DNA from: Membranipora membranacea
Taxonomy: Eukaryota > Bryozoa > Gymnolaemata > Cheilostomatida > Membraniporidae
DNA: 64,000 nt
Reading direction: 5' to 3'
NCBI GenBank assembly: GCA_914767715.1
Contig: OU612073.1
Location: 25,420,001-25,484,000, forward strand
The notes under the pieces are model-generated. The model saw only the letters and a program-made list of their open reading frames with translations. It was not told the DNA's origin and did not search any database. The position numbers were made by a program, and so were the translations under genes. Positions 47,537-59,425 of this stretch are shown piece after piece (positions within the stretch are counted from its first letter, which is position 1; the number at the start of each line of letters is the position of its first letter).

Positions 47537-48395
47537 CCTTTTCCCTTATATTTTCCTCTTACGTTGAATCTGAAATGAATAACAAAATCAATCAGACACA
47601 CAGTTAATTGATCTCTTAGTTTTGCAGAAAAATTTTATACAAGTGAATTGATTCACTTTTGGTGTAATGCTCATGTCATGATCAAAGCATGACTTTCTAC
47701 AAGGGTCCAATAAGTCAGAAAGTAATCAATCAATGTTTCTATTTGAGTGTTGATGAAAAATCGAAGTTCACCCCCATTCTTCTGAATAAATCATTGGCCA
47801 CAAACATTGGAAACCACTAGTCACAGGGTCACCATTTCATCTAAATTGCTATGAATATTGTAGGAGCCAAGGGGTCATCTGGTACTCCTTTGTTTTGCCA
47901 AACTTTGCTTATTTATTTATGTTACAAATATTATTACTTCTCTTTCTTGTGGAAACTATATAGATTTAACTTACATATAATATAGGGCTGCAGCAAGCAG
48001 TTGATATTCATCAAATCAGAAGAACACCATGATGGAACAGCAGCTCATGTGTTAAAATAAATTCCTCTGAAACAAGTGTTCAGGTAGGAATAATGTCTAC
48101 TACCTTGCTATGAGTAAACATTTAGTGAAAATAAATTTTAATGTACTTTATCTAGAAGAAGAGCGCATTCTTTACTACCTCCATAAATAAAAGAGTATAA
48201 ACATAGACCAAGAAGATAAAAAAAATCTGAAGAAATCTTATAGTTGAAAAATAGTACTATTTTCCTAAACAATAAAGGACTATTTGAAGGCTGCTAATTT
48301 GGGCGCATTTTTAGAGAGGAGAACGATATTGTAAAATTCAGAGAGAGACAGCTCTAAAGAGAAAATTCACTAAACACATCAACAAACCATCTGCA
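47537..48395. other. Divergent intergenic region
   Basis: This 0.86-kb spacer separates the minus-strand transposase-like gene from the plus-strand SAM-domain gene, so both promoters should lie in it. No convincing TATA box or other element was picked out. Confidence 0.5.
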
Positions 48396-51300
48396 ATGGC
48401 TAAAGAAACTCCAAATCTTAGTGATTCATATACACCTTTAACAGATGTAAGCTATGATTTAGACACACCAGTCAGGCAGGCTCTTATGGACCCAGATGAC
48501 TCCTTTCTTTTGGAGGGCAACACCTAATTCTAAACAGGCCACAGCTTCTAGTTCTTCCCGTTCCAACTCTGATCAATCCACACCAGGTTTAAATGGAGCT
48601 AGTTCTAGTAGTGCAGTGACTATAGGAGAACACAGCAAGTATAACTATTTGAGTGCAGCTGATCCTACAGTAGCAGCTATACTCAAAGGTAAGATCATGA
48701 TGACTTTTCTAAATTGTTTTCTACTAGTAGATGGGACTAGCAATAAGTATCACTGATAAGGCAGCCAGTGAGATGCTATTGAATTGTAAAAAAAAAGTTA
48801 TTTGAGAATAGAGTCATAGTTTGGTAAGCCTTGATGGAAACTATAGTCATACTCATACATACATACATACATACATATTCGTACTAATTATACACAAAAC
48901 CAAGAAAGGTCAGGTGCTAAGCAAAGCCTACTCCTTATTATACCTACTTATTATTACTATTAGCTATCAGCTCGCTGTATCTTTTATATATAATAAGTAA
49001 AATTTCATTATTATTGGCATCTTGTAAAATTCCGGACCTAGCAGATATCCGTCACACTCAGGATCAGCTAGAGGGAAGGTATAGAGGAAAGGCTGTGACA
49101 GAACCAGCCTGTCACTCACTGGAAGTCACCCATTGTATGGTTGATAGGATTTTTCACTGTTTATTATTATTACATGTTTTGATTATTACTTGTAGAAGCA
49201 GGTATAGGCGAGAGTGAAGTACACCTCCTTGAAAAGAGTGATATCTCTCAACTGACTCCTATCATGGGTGAACGTTTGAAGATTAGAGCTATTCGGGACT
49301 TTATTAAGGTAAACATGGTGGTGTTGGTTGATGTCACACTGTGGAAATGGCACGTCAGCAAGAAGCATGGATACGACTGTTATCATTGTCTTTGTAACTT
49401 GTACGAGTATTGACACGAAATAAAGTCATTGTTCATTCATTCAAAAATTCATTCATATATCTGTTGCTTGGTGTTAGACTTCCCTCAACTCTTGTTTTCA
49501 CGCTGTCAAATTCCAAACTTGAGCCTGTGTTGACTCACTTGAATGGTTTTTTCCTTGTACAGAGTACGCAGTCTGTCAGTACTTCTCGCTCCAGTTCAAC
49601 TGGACAAGTGGGTGATTCTGTAGTTCCTGGGGCAACTGGAGTCCCAACCTATGGACCAAGGCGGAATATTGTGAGTTTATTATATGGCTTATGTCCTTTC
49701 TCTTGTGACAAATATCTGAGATTATTGTGAGCCAACATTCCGGTAAAATATTTTCACCCTCCACATGACAAATCAACTAGTATGTAATCTAATTTTAAAG
49801 ACAAAGTTGAATGTTTAATAACCCAACATAAATAAAAAGAAGTTTGGTATGTTTTCTTGGTTCTGCATTGTAGGAGTGTTATCAACAGGATAATTTCTTA
49901 CTGTGTCATAATTTTTTTGAGAAAGATGCAGTTGGCAATGATAGGAACTTTACTAACAAAGTTGGAATTTTATTTTGCAACTGTTTTTTCAGATGGGGCA
50001 GACTTCCACTAGCACTGGTCCGATCGAGGAAGGGCGCATGTCTGGAGTACCATATGCATCACCAACTCAGGGATTTAGACAGAAACATACAAACACCGTT
50101 TACAGACCTTCTTATCATGAGACACAGGTTTTTGTATATGTATGTATATGATGGTTGTATTGTTCCATTTTGGAGACATTGCGTTGATGTACAATTTTCA
50201 TTTGACCTGTTTATCACCAAGGGTAAAATTGCTAGAAAATGTATTTGCTATTAAGAGGAGCACATAAATAATATTTTGATTTGTTTAGCTTCATGTATTG
50301 TTGGAGGAAGCTCAAGGCATACTGTGGTTTGTCGCACCCCATATATGATCCAAAATGTTGGCATAATAGATTTAGCCTTGTAAACTAATATCTGGTGGTC
50401 TGAGCTTAAACTACTGGTGCCACTCAGACCAATCTGTGCCCGTGGAATTCTGTATAGCTCAGAGATATCTAATTGAGATTGTCACCTGATAAGCAAATAA
50501 TATGCGTGAACCGATCTTCAAAAACAGGATGATGGCACTATTTCATACCCTGATTTTGATGATTAGTCTGTGCAAATTATTGGCCCATTAGATGACAATG
50601 CTCATACCATTAGTTGTGAGCTATACATAATTAAAAAACACACACCTGCCTGTGTGGCAGCAGAAGTTTAAAGATTTTATATGCGATGAGACCCCTGATT
50701 TGACCAAGATCCACTTCTTTTTTTTCCAGATGAATAATCTGATACTAGGAGCATATGAAAGGCTGCAGGGGAAATTTAGTAAGACAGAAATTAAACGATA
50801 TACAGGAGATGAGTTGATTACTAAAAAGGAGCGAACAAGGCTACAAAGGATCTACGTGCCATATGTTGTAGAGAAATACACAGAGAAGTTTGGGAACCAG
50901 CACGTGACGTGTGACATTATACAGTATGTCGCAGAAGCTATGGTGAACCAGTTCCCATCACTGAGAGACATAAACACAGACCATGCTAGCCCAACATTTG
51001 TAAGTATGACCAATGGTGAAGAAACTTTTGAGATAGCAGTGGTGCAAGGTTAGACCTAGACAAGGCTGCAACCATCATGTGGTCTTGATGCATTTATTTT
51101 GCACAATTAATCATCGTCTCAGAGAGTTAATAATCGACAGTGCTGTTTTCCGTCAGTTATTGTAGTTGTTCTTTCAAGCTAGAGTAGCGCTTAGTGGTTT
51201 GTGATAATATTTGATGGGTTTAGGAATATAGCGAAACACATGTCAAAAATCGGGGATTTCTTTCTCTCAATTGTGTCCATTGCTTATCTAAAAGGAAAAC

Positions 51301-53427
51301 TTCAACTATCAGCCACTTGATTCTGATCTTGACTCATCAATTTTAACGAATAATTTTATGTTTTTGTAGAGACATTTTTTTGTGCGTCGCCCTACTTCAG
51401 GACAGTTGTACGAGGCGTTCAAGAATGTTAACAGGAGTCTGCCTGACGAACTAAAACTAAGACAGAGTACAGCCAGCAAGGGAAGGAAAAGAAAGGCAAC
51501 AGAGTCGGCGACAGTTCCAACGCCGGTCAATCTCTCCTATGAAGAGAAAGGTAAAACTTCTGTTTAAGATATCTTAGTTTTCATTCGTCAAACATAATAT
51601 TCGACTTAAATTGGATGAGAGAACCTTGGTCTGAATTTATTGGTTCCATCCATGGTTATCTATTGTGCTGGTTTATTGTGTACTCTCTTGTACTCGACGA
51701 CAAAATCTGTAACGGGTTAACATATCCTGTGAACCGCAGCAACAGTTTACAAATGTACAGAGACTTCACCTGCAGTCTCCTCCTTTATTCCCACTCACAG
51801 ACCATGTGACCGTCGAAAAACATTAAGCTCACCATTGGTAGCTACCTGCTGTCTGTCTGTTTAAACACCTTGTATTAATTAATTCACTCCTTCCAATTTC
51901 TAGTGAAAGAGATCGAGTTGGCACCCCCTCCAAAGAGAAGAAAGCTTCTGGCTGAAACCTATGCAGAGAGGAGGCTTTGGATTGTCACAGAAGGCCCAGG
52001 AATGATCGAGACCCTGAAGAAATTCAATGTTTTCGTCAGATGTCCTGAAGAGGTAAGATTTTTATTTATTTTGAGGTGTGTAATAGATGCACAGTGATGG
52101 TAATATTGTATGGCATTGTAGCTACTTATATTGCATTGCTATGATTCACAGTTTGCGTAACTGAATTAAATTTTGAAAAGCAAAAAAGTTAGATAGCTAG
52201 GAAGAAAAATTTACAAATATATTTATAAAATATTTCTTCTTGATAGTGCTGTTTTCAACCAGTGTTATTCCATACTGTCGTGTTATACACAACTTTGACT
52301 TGTGCCCTATTATATGACACGATGCTTGCTATCACAATCATTACAGAAAAAGTCCAGTTCTGTATGGGCAATAGCCAGTTTTGTGCAAAAATCATATTAG
52401 AGATTTTGTTGGTGTAGCCCATGTTACATGCTAAGACAAATTATAGGAAGGGTGCTCTGAGACATGTGGCAAGTGCTGTACAAGACTCATGCACTTGCAC
52501 AGCACCTGCCACAAGTCTTACCACACTCGGCGCCAGCTACGGCTTTTAGTGCCCATTCAGAACAGGATAAATATTTGTAATGACTAGATGATATCTCCTT
52601 CCAATTTCTGTTTTGCCTTAGTTGGGTGATACTGTTTATATTCAAAATAAAGGAAAAATACTTTTTCCCTTGTTGTAGATATCATATGAGTTTGATCGGA
52701 TAGATAAGGCACATTCGGCAGCTAAGGGATTGGAGAGGCTGGAGAAGCTGATAGGCTTGCTGGAGCCAACAGGTAAGGGTCGCTGTAATTGTCATCTTTT
52801 GGGGCATAGCATAGACTGGTAATTGTATACGAGATCATAAACAGTGCAGTCCACATTGAAAGAATATTTATGGAATTCATGTGGTTTACCTGTTTGAACA
52901 TCATATTAAAGCTTACCCAACCCCTCCTCTTTCTAGCACCAATGAACGAATTGTACCGGGTTGAGGATTTCATTTGATATGTGGCATTTGCATGACACTG
53001 GTGTACCATCCTGCTGATTCGCATAACTAATTACACAAACAGCGTTGATACATTTCTATCTCTTTTCTCCACAGATGATCACGTACTGACTTTGAACAAA
53101 ATGATTTGAAAGTGTGGTTTGAAGTTTAGAGCAAGGGCTATGGAGGTTTTGTTACGTGTCGGCGACGCTGCTCTGACTTCAAACAAATACGGGAGTGTAA
53201 TCTTATGTAAAGAGGATACGGGACTCAGTGTATGTGTATACAAGGGTTTCTCCTTTCCTGTAAAGTCTCTAGCCTCAGGGCTGAATTATCTCATCATGTT
53301 ATTCTTTCTTTTGAATATTGACTACCCAAAGCAAGCTCCAACGCTATTCCATTTTCTTTCAAACCTGCATGGCCTCAAGGTCCCTCTCAGCTGCACCATG
53401 ACAGACCTCCAAATACTTCTCAAATAG
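48396..53427 (+). CDS. SAM-domain (SAMD3-like) protein, nine exons, with a frameshift and an in-frame stop
   Basis: Exons are 48396-48688, 49196-49308, 49563-49670, 49993-50127, 50730-50999, 51370-51550, 51904-52052, 52679-52772 and 53075-53427. Splice phases agree from exon 2 on. Exon 1 is Ser-rich. Exon 2 looks like the second half of a SAM domain (LLEKSDISQL, MGERLKIRAI). Exon 5 has KKERTRLQRIYVPYVVEKY and YVAEAMVNQFPSLRD, resembling the middle region of SAMD3-like proteins. Exon 6 has a basic KGRKRKATES stretch (nuclear signal?). Exons 7-8 give FVRCPEEISYEFDRID, and the tail has LNIDYPKQAPTLF. Two defects: the ATG frame of exon 1 (ending TAA 48525-48527) is one base off the frame used at its donor (total 1696 nt, 3n+1), and TGA at 53107-53109 interrupts the last exon 12 codons in. 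It is either a young pseudogene or contains assembly errors. Function is unknown. Confidence 0.68.
48853..48876. repeat. CATA tetranucleotide microsatellite
   Basis: About five to six copies of CATA lie in the first intron of the SAM-domain gene. Confidence 0.85.
52463..52515. repeat. Hairpin in an intron of the SAM-domain gene
   Basis: ATGTGGCAAGTGCTGTACAAG is opposed by CTTGCACAGCACCTGCCACA, arms of about 20 bases with two or three mismatches around a 12-15-base loop. The function is unknown; it may be a small palindromic insertion like those at 38023, 42524 and 30801. Confidence 0.75.
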
Positions 53428-54896
53428 ATAGTTCTCATGTATATACTAAATATTAAAACAAATTTTATCATACTTTAAAATCTGGATATTGCCTCTTATT
53501 TTAGCCCCAATTTTCACATGAATTTTTTTTGTGACACACCTAATTACATACTCTCACCCTTCATTTTATTGTTCTAATTCAAATTTTCAAATTTACATAC
53601 TGAATTCTTAATATTAAGCTTTTCTACCTCAGTGGTCATGGATTTTTATTTGTGTTTTTATCAATAACAACTCAATTCTTTCAAGTACAACATTTCCTCT
53701 TAATATCTACTGTGTTGTGTTGTCTAATTCTGAAAGGGTTTCTTATGCACAATTGTGAAAAAAATTGAGCCTCTAGCAACAATCAGTTTTATCATAACCT
53801 TCTAATCAATCAATATCATCACAGCCTCTGGTAAAGTTTTACCAGAAGATATTATCAGTCATAACATTGGCTCTTATCGATCATATCCAGAACAGCCATT
53901 GTTATTTATCACAAGCGCTGGTAAAATTTACCAGAAGATCTTATCAATAATAACATTGTTTCTTATCAATCAGATGCAGTACAGCCATTGTTATTTTACC
54001 ATAAGCCTTGGTAAAATTTATCATAATGTCTTATCATCTATGTGCTCCAGCAGAACACTATTTCCCATAAGAAACTGGTGTTATTGATTAGAAAATCATC
54101 ATAAGATGACCAGAATAATTGGTTGAAAAAGCAACCATTAATTCTGGTAAGCTTGTAATCAATTTCACCGCACTATTTTTCTCTGTGCAAGTTTGACCTT
54201 TGTTTCAAAACTACATACGAGTACGACTTCGTTAAGATGTGATGTTTTAAAGGGTAATTTGGTTCAGATCCAACATTGGTAAGAGATGTCCCAGTCATCA
54301 CACGGGGGTTAGCATGTAGGCAGTAATACTGTTGACATTCTATGTGGCTTACTTCTACCCACTTTCTATGTTTTTTTTGGCATCTAAGTTCTTCCCATCT
54401 AAGTTCTTGGCTTCTATGTTCAAAGTTCTTCCCCCAACAATTTATGACATCGCCCAACAAGAGCGATTATCGTAGAAAATTCCACTGAGCCTAGCATGTG
54501 ATTCACAGATTTACACTGAGAAGGGAGATTTAAAACATTGTGACGACATTGTCCGTCTGTCCCGCTGTGTTAATGTTAAGTATAACAGCTATGGCTAAGG
54601 ATGACACGTAAGGCCTGCCTGGGTTTGAATCATGACTGCTTGATGGTCTAAACACACTTGATGGCTGCGCAGCAGAGCGGCTGTGGTTATAGCCGCACTG
54701 TCAGTTCGGAAGCTGGACTATTGGCATATTATTTTTAATTCTATCAAGCTGTATTTGTGTATGTATTAAAAATGACAGGAAAAAGTACAGGAAAGAAAAC
54801 TATGTTATTCTCAAGTTAATGTAGTTTATGATTTGGAAGAACATTAAAGCAGAATAAATAGAACTTGTTGTGTTACTTGGTACTAATTTGTTTTTC
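53428..54896. other. Convergent intergenic region with degenerate repeats
   Basis: Three diverged copies of a unit of about 90 bp lie at 53820-54045, each with a GGTAAARTTTACCAGAAG-type palindrome followed by TTATCA and ACAGCCATTGTTATTT. The rest is AT-rich 3' flank. A B-box-like GGGTTTGAATCATGACTGC at about 54627 is too weak on its own to call a tRNA or SINE. Confidence 0.6.
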
Positions 54897-55790
54897 TCAG
54901 TGTTTCTTCAAGCAAACCGCCAACACTATAACTCCAGCGATGAATCCTATGGCAGCGAGTGAATACAACAGTGGTTCATACCATGCTCTATGATTGACTT
55001 TCCTCAACTCAGCGTTGTGGTTTGACTCGTACTTAGTGAGATTTAGGTTTGTGACATCATCTTGAGATATACCAGTCTCGCTGGCCCAATCACTAACATT
55101 GAGAGGTAGAAGAGACACATAGACTGTAGGTTGATGTGTTGATGGCATACTCCCTTGTAGACAGAAATCAGATTCACAATGTTTCAGTGTCTGCACCTCA
55201 TCATGTGTATAGGTCCAAGTCATACCTCGGACAATCTTATTCTCATGTCCCGCCTCAATTTCTTTCTTTATTCCTTCAGCGATGCTTTGTGCTGCATCTT
55301 GGGAAGGATAGCAGCCCATACCCAGGCGATTTGACACCCGCCAAACATTTCGGTCATGTTCCACACGCCAGTAGATGATGCAGTATTGGGACATACGATA
55401 GCTCCAGCCGATGACACCTTCTGTCGGAGAATGTGTCCAGTCTCCCCAGGCTAACATAGCTTCCATGTGTCCAGGCTCAATCAGGTTTGGTACATGATCT
55501 GTCTCGCCGTGAATCCTCTTAGCAAAGATGATGTTTAGCACATATTTGCTATAATTCTTGATTTGAAGTTGTATCTTTGCCGAGTCCCTATCGTTATTGA
55601 TAGTATCCCAAAGTTTACTCACTGCATCGACGGAGGGGCCAGCCAATGCCATTGGGTCGAGCTCTCTTTTCATCATATCATGAATGATGTCACCGGTTAC
55701 CACGGTAACTGTTGTCTGATTCTTCGTTTGACGTATCAAAGCAGCAGAGGAAGCGAGAGCAAACAGCATTAACAGGACAAACCTTTCCAT
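54897..55790 (-). CDS. Actinoporin-like protein with C-terminal membrane anchor
   Basis: An uninterrupted 297-codon ORF lies in one exon. Residues 1-19 (MERFVLLMLFALASSAALI) are a signal peptide. Residues of about 68-165 resemble the actinoporin / sea-anemone-cytotoxin fold family, with an N-x-S strand start (QIKNYSKYVL), a conserved G-H pair and an ordered run ending GVIGWSYRM, IIYWRVEHDRNVWRVSN and GMGCYP. That fold uses an aromatic cluster to bind phosphocholine head groups. About 90 residues of unknown structure follow, then a membrane helix near 270-291 (SLAAIGFIAGVIVLAVCL) and a KKH tail. Typical actinoporins are about 175 residues, soluble and lack such an anchor, so a tethered surface role rather than a released toxin is inferred. 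Family assignment rests on motif reading only. A 20-bp near-duplication (TATGTYAACTTCT) lies just upstream at 55805-55838. Confidence 0.72.
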   Translation of the reverse strand: MERFVLLMLFALASSAALIRQTKNQTTVTVVTGDIIHDMMKRELDPMALAGPSVDAVSKLWDTINNDRDSAKIQLQIKNYSKYVLNIIFAKRIHGETDHVPNLIEPGHMEAMLAWGDWTHSPTEGVIGWSYRMSQYCIIYWRVEHDRNVWRVSNRLGMGCYPSQDAAQSIAEGIKKEIEAGHENKIVRGMTWTYTHDEVQTLKHCESDFCLQGSMPSTHQPTVYVSLLPLNVSDWASETGISQDDVTNLNLTKYESNHNAELRKVNHRAWYEPLLYSLAAIGFIAGVIVLAVCLKKH

Positions 55791-56502
55791 TGTAAAGTTC
55801 TGTACTATGTCAACTTCTGAACTATGTTAACTTCTTACATTGATGAGACCACTTGTCAAAGTGAGAGTTATGAGAAAGTGTCTCTGATAGGGCAGTTTGA
55901 TAAGGGGCTGGGCATTAACAGTACCTATAGTAGTACCGCAGCATCTTATCAAATTTTGTGGTTTTTTTGATAAACCCAATAACATAATCCGCATCACGGC
56001 TGTTGATAAGGCACAAAGAGCAAAACTCTCCAGTATCTCAATTGTTAGCTTAGAGGTCAAGCTTGATGCGTTACCACCATTAATACCCTGATAAGCTAAC
56101 AAAAACTCCCTCAAATATAGCTTGCTAAGCTTATTAAATCTGAATAAATGTTTATTGACACAATGCAACTGACGGGTGTAACTTAGTGCGATAAAGATAA
56201 TGCTTACTCCCTCATCAGTCAGCCCAGCCCTCCCCTTCCTTCCTTCCTGCTAGATTTCACCTGAAACCTCCGGTCAGAAGCTGGTATTAATTAACTAATT
56301 ACAAGGAAACTATGTTGTCATCAAAATTAAGCAGTTCCAATACGATCAGCCATTGTTTTGGTTGACAGATAGCCTAAATGAACTATAATAGTCTCTCTAA
56401 TTTAACCAGCATTGAGATTAGTATAGATATGTGAGGGACCTGTGCTTGAGCTTAGGCTCTGCCCCCCCCCCCGTACCTTATCAGCTTCTTTGAATCTAAT
56501 AT
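55791..56502. other. Upstream region of the actinoporin-like gene
   Basis: This presumably holds the promoter. No TATA box was recognised. A poly-C run lies at 56463-56472. The open frames here have no homology that I recognise. Confidence 0.45.
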
Positions 56503-58842
56503 GTAACTCAGCGGTAGGTACGAAAAACCGAACCACGAACTCACAAGCTACGAACCTCTCAAAAACCGAACCTTCAATGTGTCTGGTAACATAATTTCGT
56601 CCAATGATGATCTTTATAACAAAATGTCAAAACTTTGATGAACAGTTATCCTCTCTTGCACTTTGGCAAATGGTAGAGGACAACTCCAATCCCAGCAGAG
56701 AGTTTAGGACATAGGAGCAGGGAGAGAGGGAAGGGAATAGGGAGGGGAGCAGGGAGTATGTCTCCGACTGAACAAAGAAGGGAATTTTGTTCTAGAGAAG
56801 ACACCAGGCTAGATCATGGCTTGAACGATTTCAAGATTGAGACAGAGGTTCTGGAGAGCTGGGAGCCACCAAGTTCAAACTTAGTGATTATTACCATGGT
56901 GGTGCGACTGATCCTGGAAAATTGAGTGATTATGCACAAATGCACGCAGTGATCCTTTTACTTACTAAATGATTCTTGCAAATACTCGGTTTATGTGATC
57001 ATTGCACTGTTTGAGTGATAAGGTGATCCAAGCAGATAACATATTTTATGCGCATTCAAATAAAGGTAATGGTTCAGAGAAGAGACTGTTGATGGTGTTT
57101 ACACGTGTATTCAATGAACTTATTTGTATATTATGATGCCTGAAATAGAGGCAAAATGAGAGGCAGACAAAAGGCCTGAGAGAATAGTAATGGCTCAGGT
57201 GGATTATTACTGAAGTGTGAGCATTCATGGCTGTGAATACACATGTTATGGTAGACCATTGGGGACATAAAGCAGTTCCTATCCAGTGGCAATGTATGTT
57301 GTTAATGACAGTAAGCTAACTATCAAGCCATAACTGTTGCACACCAGCTATCACGAGGTTTGTGCTGTGTCTTCTGGTACTGCGTAACTAAAAAAAACCA
57401 GAAAATATCACATTCAAATTCAAAGAGATGTGTTTGATATTATATGTCATGTTATTATCAGTTAAAATTTATAACTCACTTTTTGCTCACTGCGCTCTAC
57501 TCATAGCTTTAGGGCAGCATGAGGCAAGCTTCCCGTTTCGTCATTGCCGGTTAATATTATTTGCTTTTTTATGGCTAGTGGTGACTGGTGAAGTTCACAC
57601 CACATTACATCTATCAATCATGCTCGGCTGGGATAAAATGAATAATACACCAATTAATTTTGGTACATACCTGACCTAACTTGCAGGTAATGTAGTTGGT
57701 TTACACGAGGCCGTTGCAGAAGACTAGGATATTATCATTATCAGTTTAGTCCGGGCCACCAGAGCTTGAACCTGAATTCGTTACACAGCTATAGTACAGC
57801 ATTGAGCATGTTAGTCTGACCATCTGACCAAAATAAGAAAAACAGGCATTTTTTGGTATTCACTTTGTACGAGTCAGAGAAATCAATAGCTGAAGTTGTA
57901 ATGAGTAAGGGCCCATATTGATATCTACAAACACAAGATTTCTTATGTTAGTTATTGCAATATGCAGTTAATATAGTATTTGCCTAACCACTTTCATAGA
58001 ATCATTTCATAGATGATCAAGCCTGATCAAGCTAATGTAAATTTCAGAGAGGCAAGACTGATCCGATATCTCTTAGAGTAGCACGAAATGCTGTATGTAA
58101 GACCTAACAGTTATAGTTATATAGTAAATAAGCTCAATTTTTTATAGAAGAATTATAATGTATATTAGAGGTCCTACTTTCCCTCTCATGCTTTGTTTGA
58201 ACAATGAACTAAACTGAGGTTTAGTTCATTCATTGGTTTGAAACCAAAGAACAGCCATGAACCTTCAAAACAATATTTCAAGATAGGCCAACACCCATAG
58301 TACATACTTGTTAACTCTGTTGAGATGTGATGATTCAGGTGGCAGCCTTCTGCTCCTCCTGTGACGAGTCAAAGGGGCTCCAATTTATTAAACTGTGAGC
58401 ATTTCTAATAAATAAGTGAGGTGTGTCCTCCATTACAGCCTTCTGTAGTAGCTCCACATACTTCCATCATTTTCAAACTTGCAGGAACATATAGTCAAAC
58501 CATTCCTCTCTCCAATGCAAAAGTTCATTTGGATTCATCATGACTAATTTGACATCTGCTTGGTGTGTACCAAACTGTGCCATCTTGCTCTCCATAATTT
58601 TTCATCAGGTGACTTTGAGCTTGTGCACCTAGTTAGGATGCAATGAGCTCTATTAAAAGTCAAAGTTTGATGTCTGTTATATTATTGGTCACTTATCAAA
58701 AACATGACATTTCATTGGCTACTGACAATTTAAACTTTGAGCAAATTGATTTAAGCAGGAGAGGATAATCATGAGTTCGGTTTTTAGAGGGTTCGTAGTT
58801 CGTGAGTTCGTGGTTCGGTTTTCGTACCTACCCGTAACTCAG
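56503..58842. mobile_element. 2.3-kb non-autonomous element with 9-bp target duplication (Mutator-like?)
   Basis: The 9-mer GTAACTCAG flanks the element exactly (56503-56511, 58834-58842). The ends are inverted: SGGTAGGTACGAAAAMCCG, then AACCACGAACTCAC, over about 32 bp with two differences. Further inward GTTCGTAG and a second CCGAACC motif are also inverted (56550-56572 versus 58777-58800). A 9-bp duplication is typical of Mutator-like elements. No transposase-like ORF exists in the 2322-bp body. A small hairpin AATGAACTAAAC / GTTTAGTTCATT lies at about 58203-58230. Confidence 0.8.
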
Positions 58843-59425
58843 ACGCAACCAGACAAGTCCAGACAAGTCTAAACATTTTATTTTAGTTTTCTGAAGTCGG
58901 CGCCACCAGTCATGTTAAGTTGTGTTTGAAAAGAGAAGTAAGATTTTGGTTTGGTGTGCAGCTTGATGACTGTAGTGCAGTGTATACACTCACAGAAAAA
59001 GTGCTGAAGATTCACTCAACATCTAAATTATTATATTTATATTGTATATATTACATTTATATTGTATATTGTATATAAAATTGTGAAAATTTTATAACTC
59101 TATGTCTGATGGAAGCTATTGAAAAAATTGATGATACAAATATTGAATACAATGAAAAAAACATTTTTCAGAACAGTTTCTTTATACAGGTTTCTTATTA
59201 TGGCATATCCTACGCTCTATCCTAAGTAGTAAAATTTAGATATTATATACAATGTTATATGAGCGCTGTCAAGTAGGACATCACCACTAAAATACAGATC
59301 TAATATACGTCATAAGACTGACATCGTTATATCACTGAAAACACATCATAGTTCTACATTAAACCTTTACCAGGAATCAGAATTAATATACGTTATGACT
59401 GCTAATTATCTGCAGCGTTATTTGG
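58843..59425. other. 3' flank of the Cys-rich protein gene
   Basis: AT-rich sequence with TATATTGTATAT repeats near 59035-59080. It includes the 3' UTR of the minus-strand gene. No other feature is seen. Confidence 0.5.

Noticed and set aside
48434-48466. Very short intron (GTAAGC...CAG, 33 nt) that might fix the exon-1 frame of the SAM gene
   Set aside because: Removing 33 bases does not change the frame, and such an intron is too short for the other introns here.
49014-49217. Extra exon of the SAM-domain gene (KIPDLADIRHTQDQ)
   Set aside because: It is not needed for phase continuity between 48688 and 49196 and its acceptor is weak. It may be chance.
53107-53109. Selenocysteine codon
   Set aside because: No reason from the family to expect selenocysteine, and no SECIS-like stem was identified in the 3' flank. 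A lesion or sequence error is simpler.
54587-54650. tRNA or SINE B-box
   Set aside because: Only a B-box-like string is present, without an A box at the right spacing or a cloverleaf.
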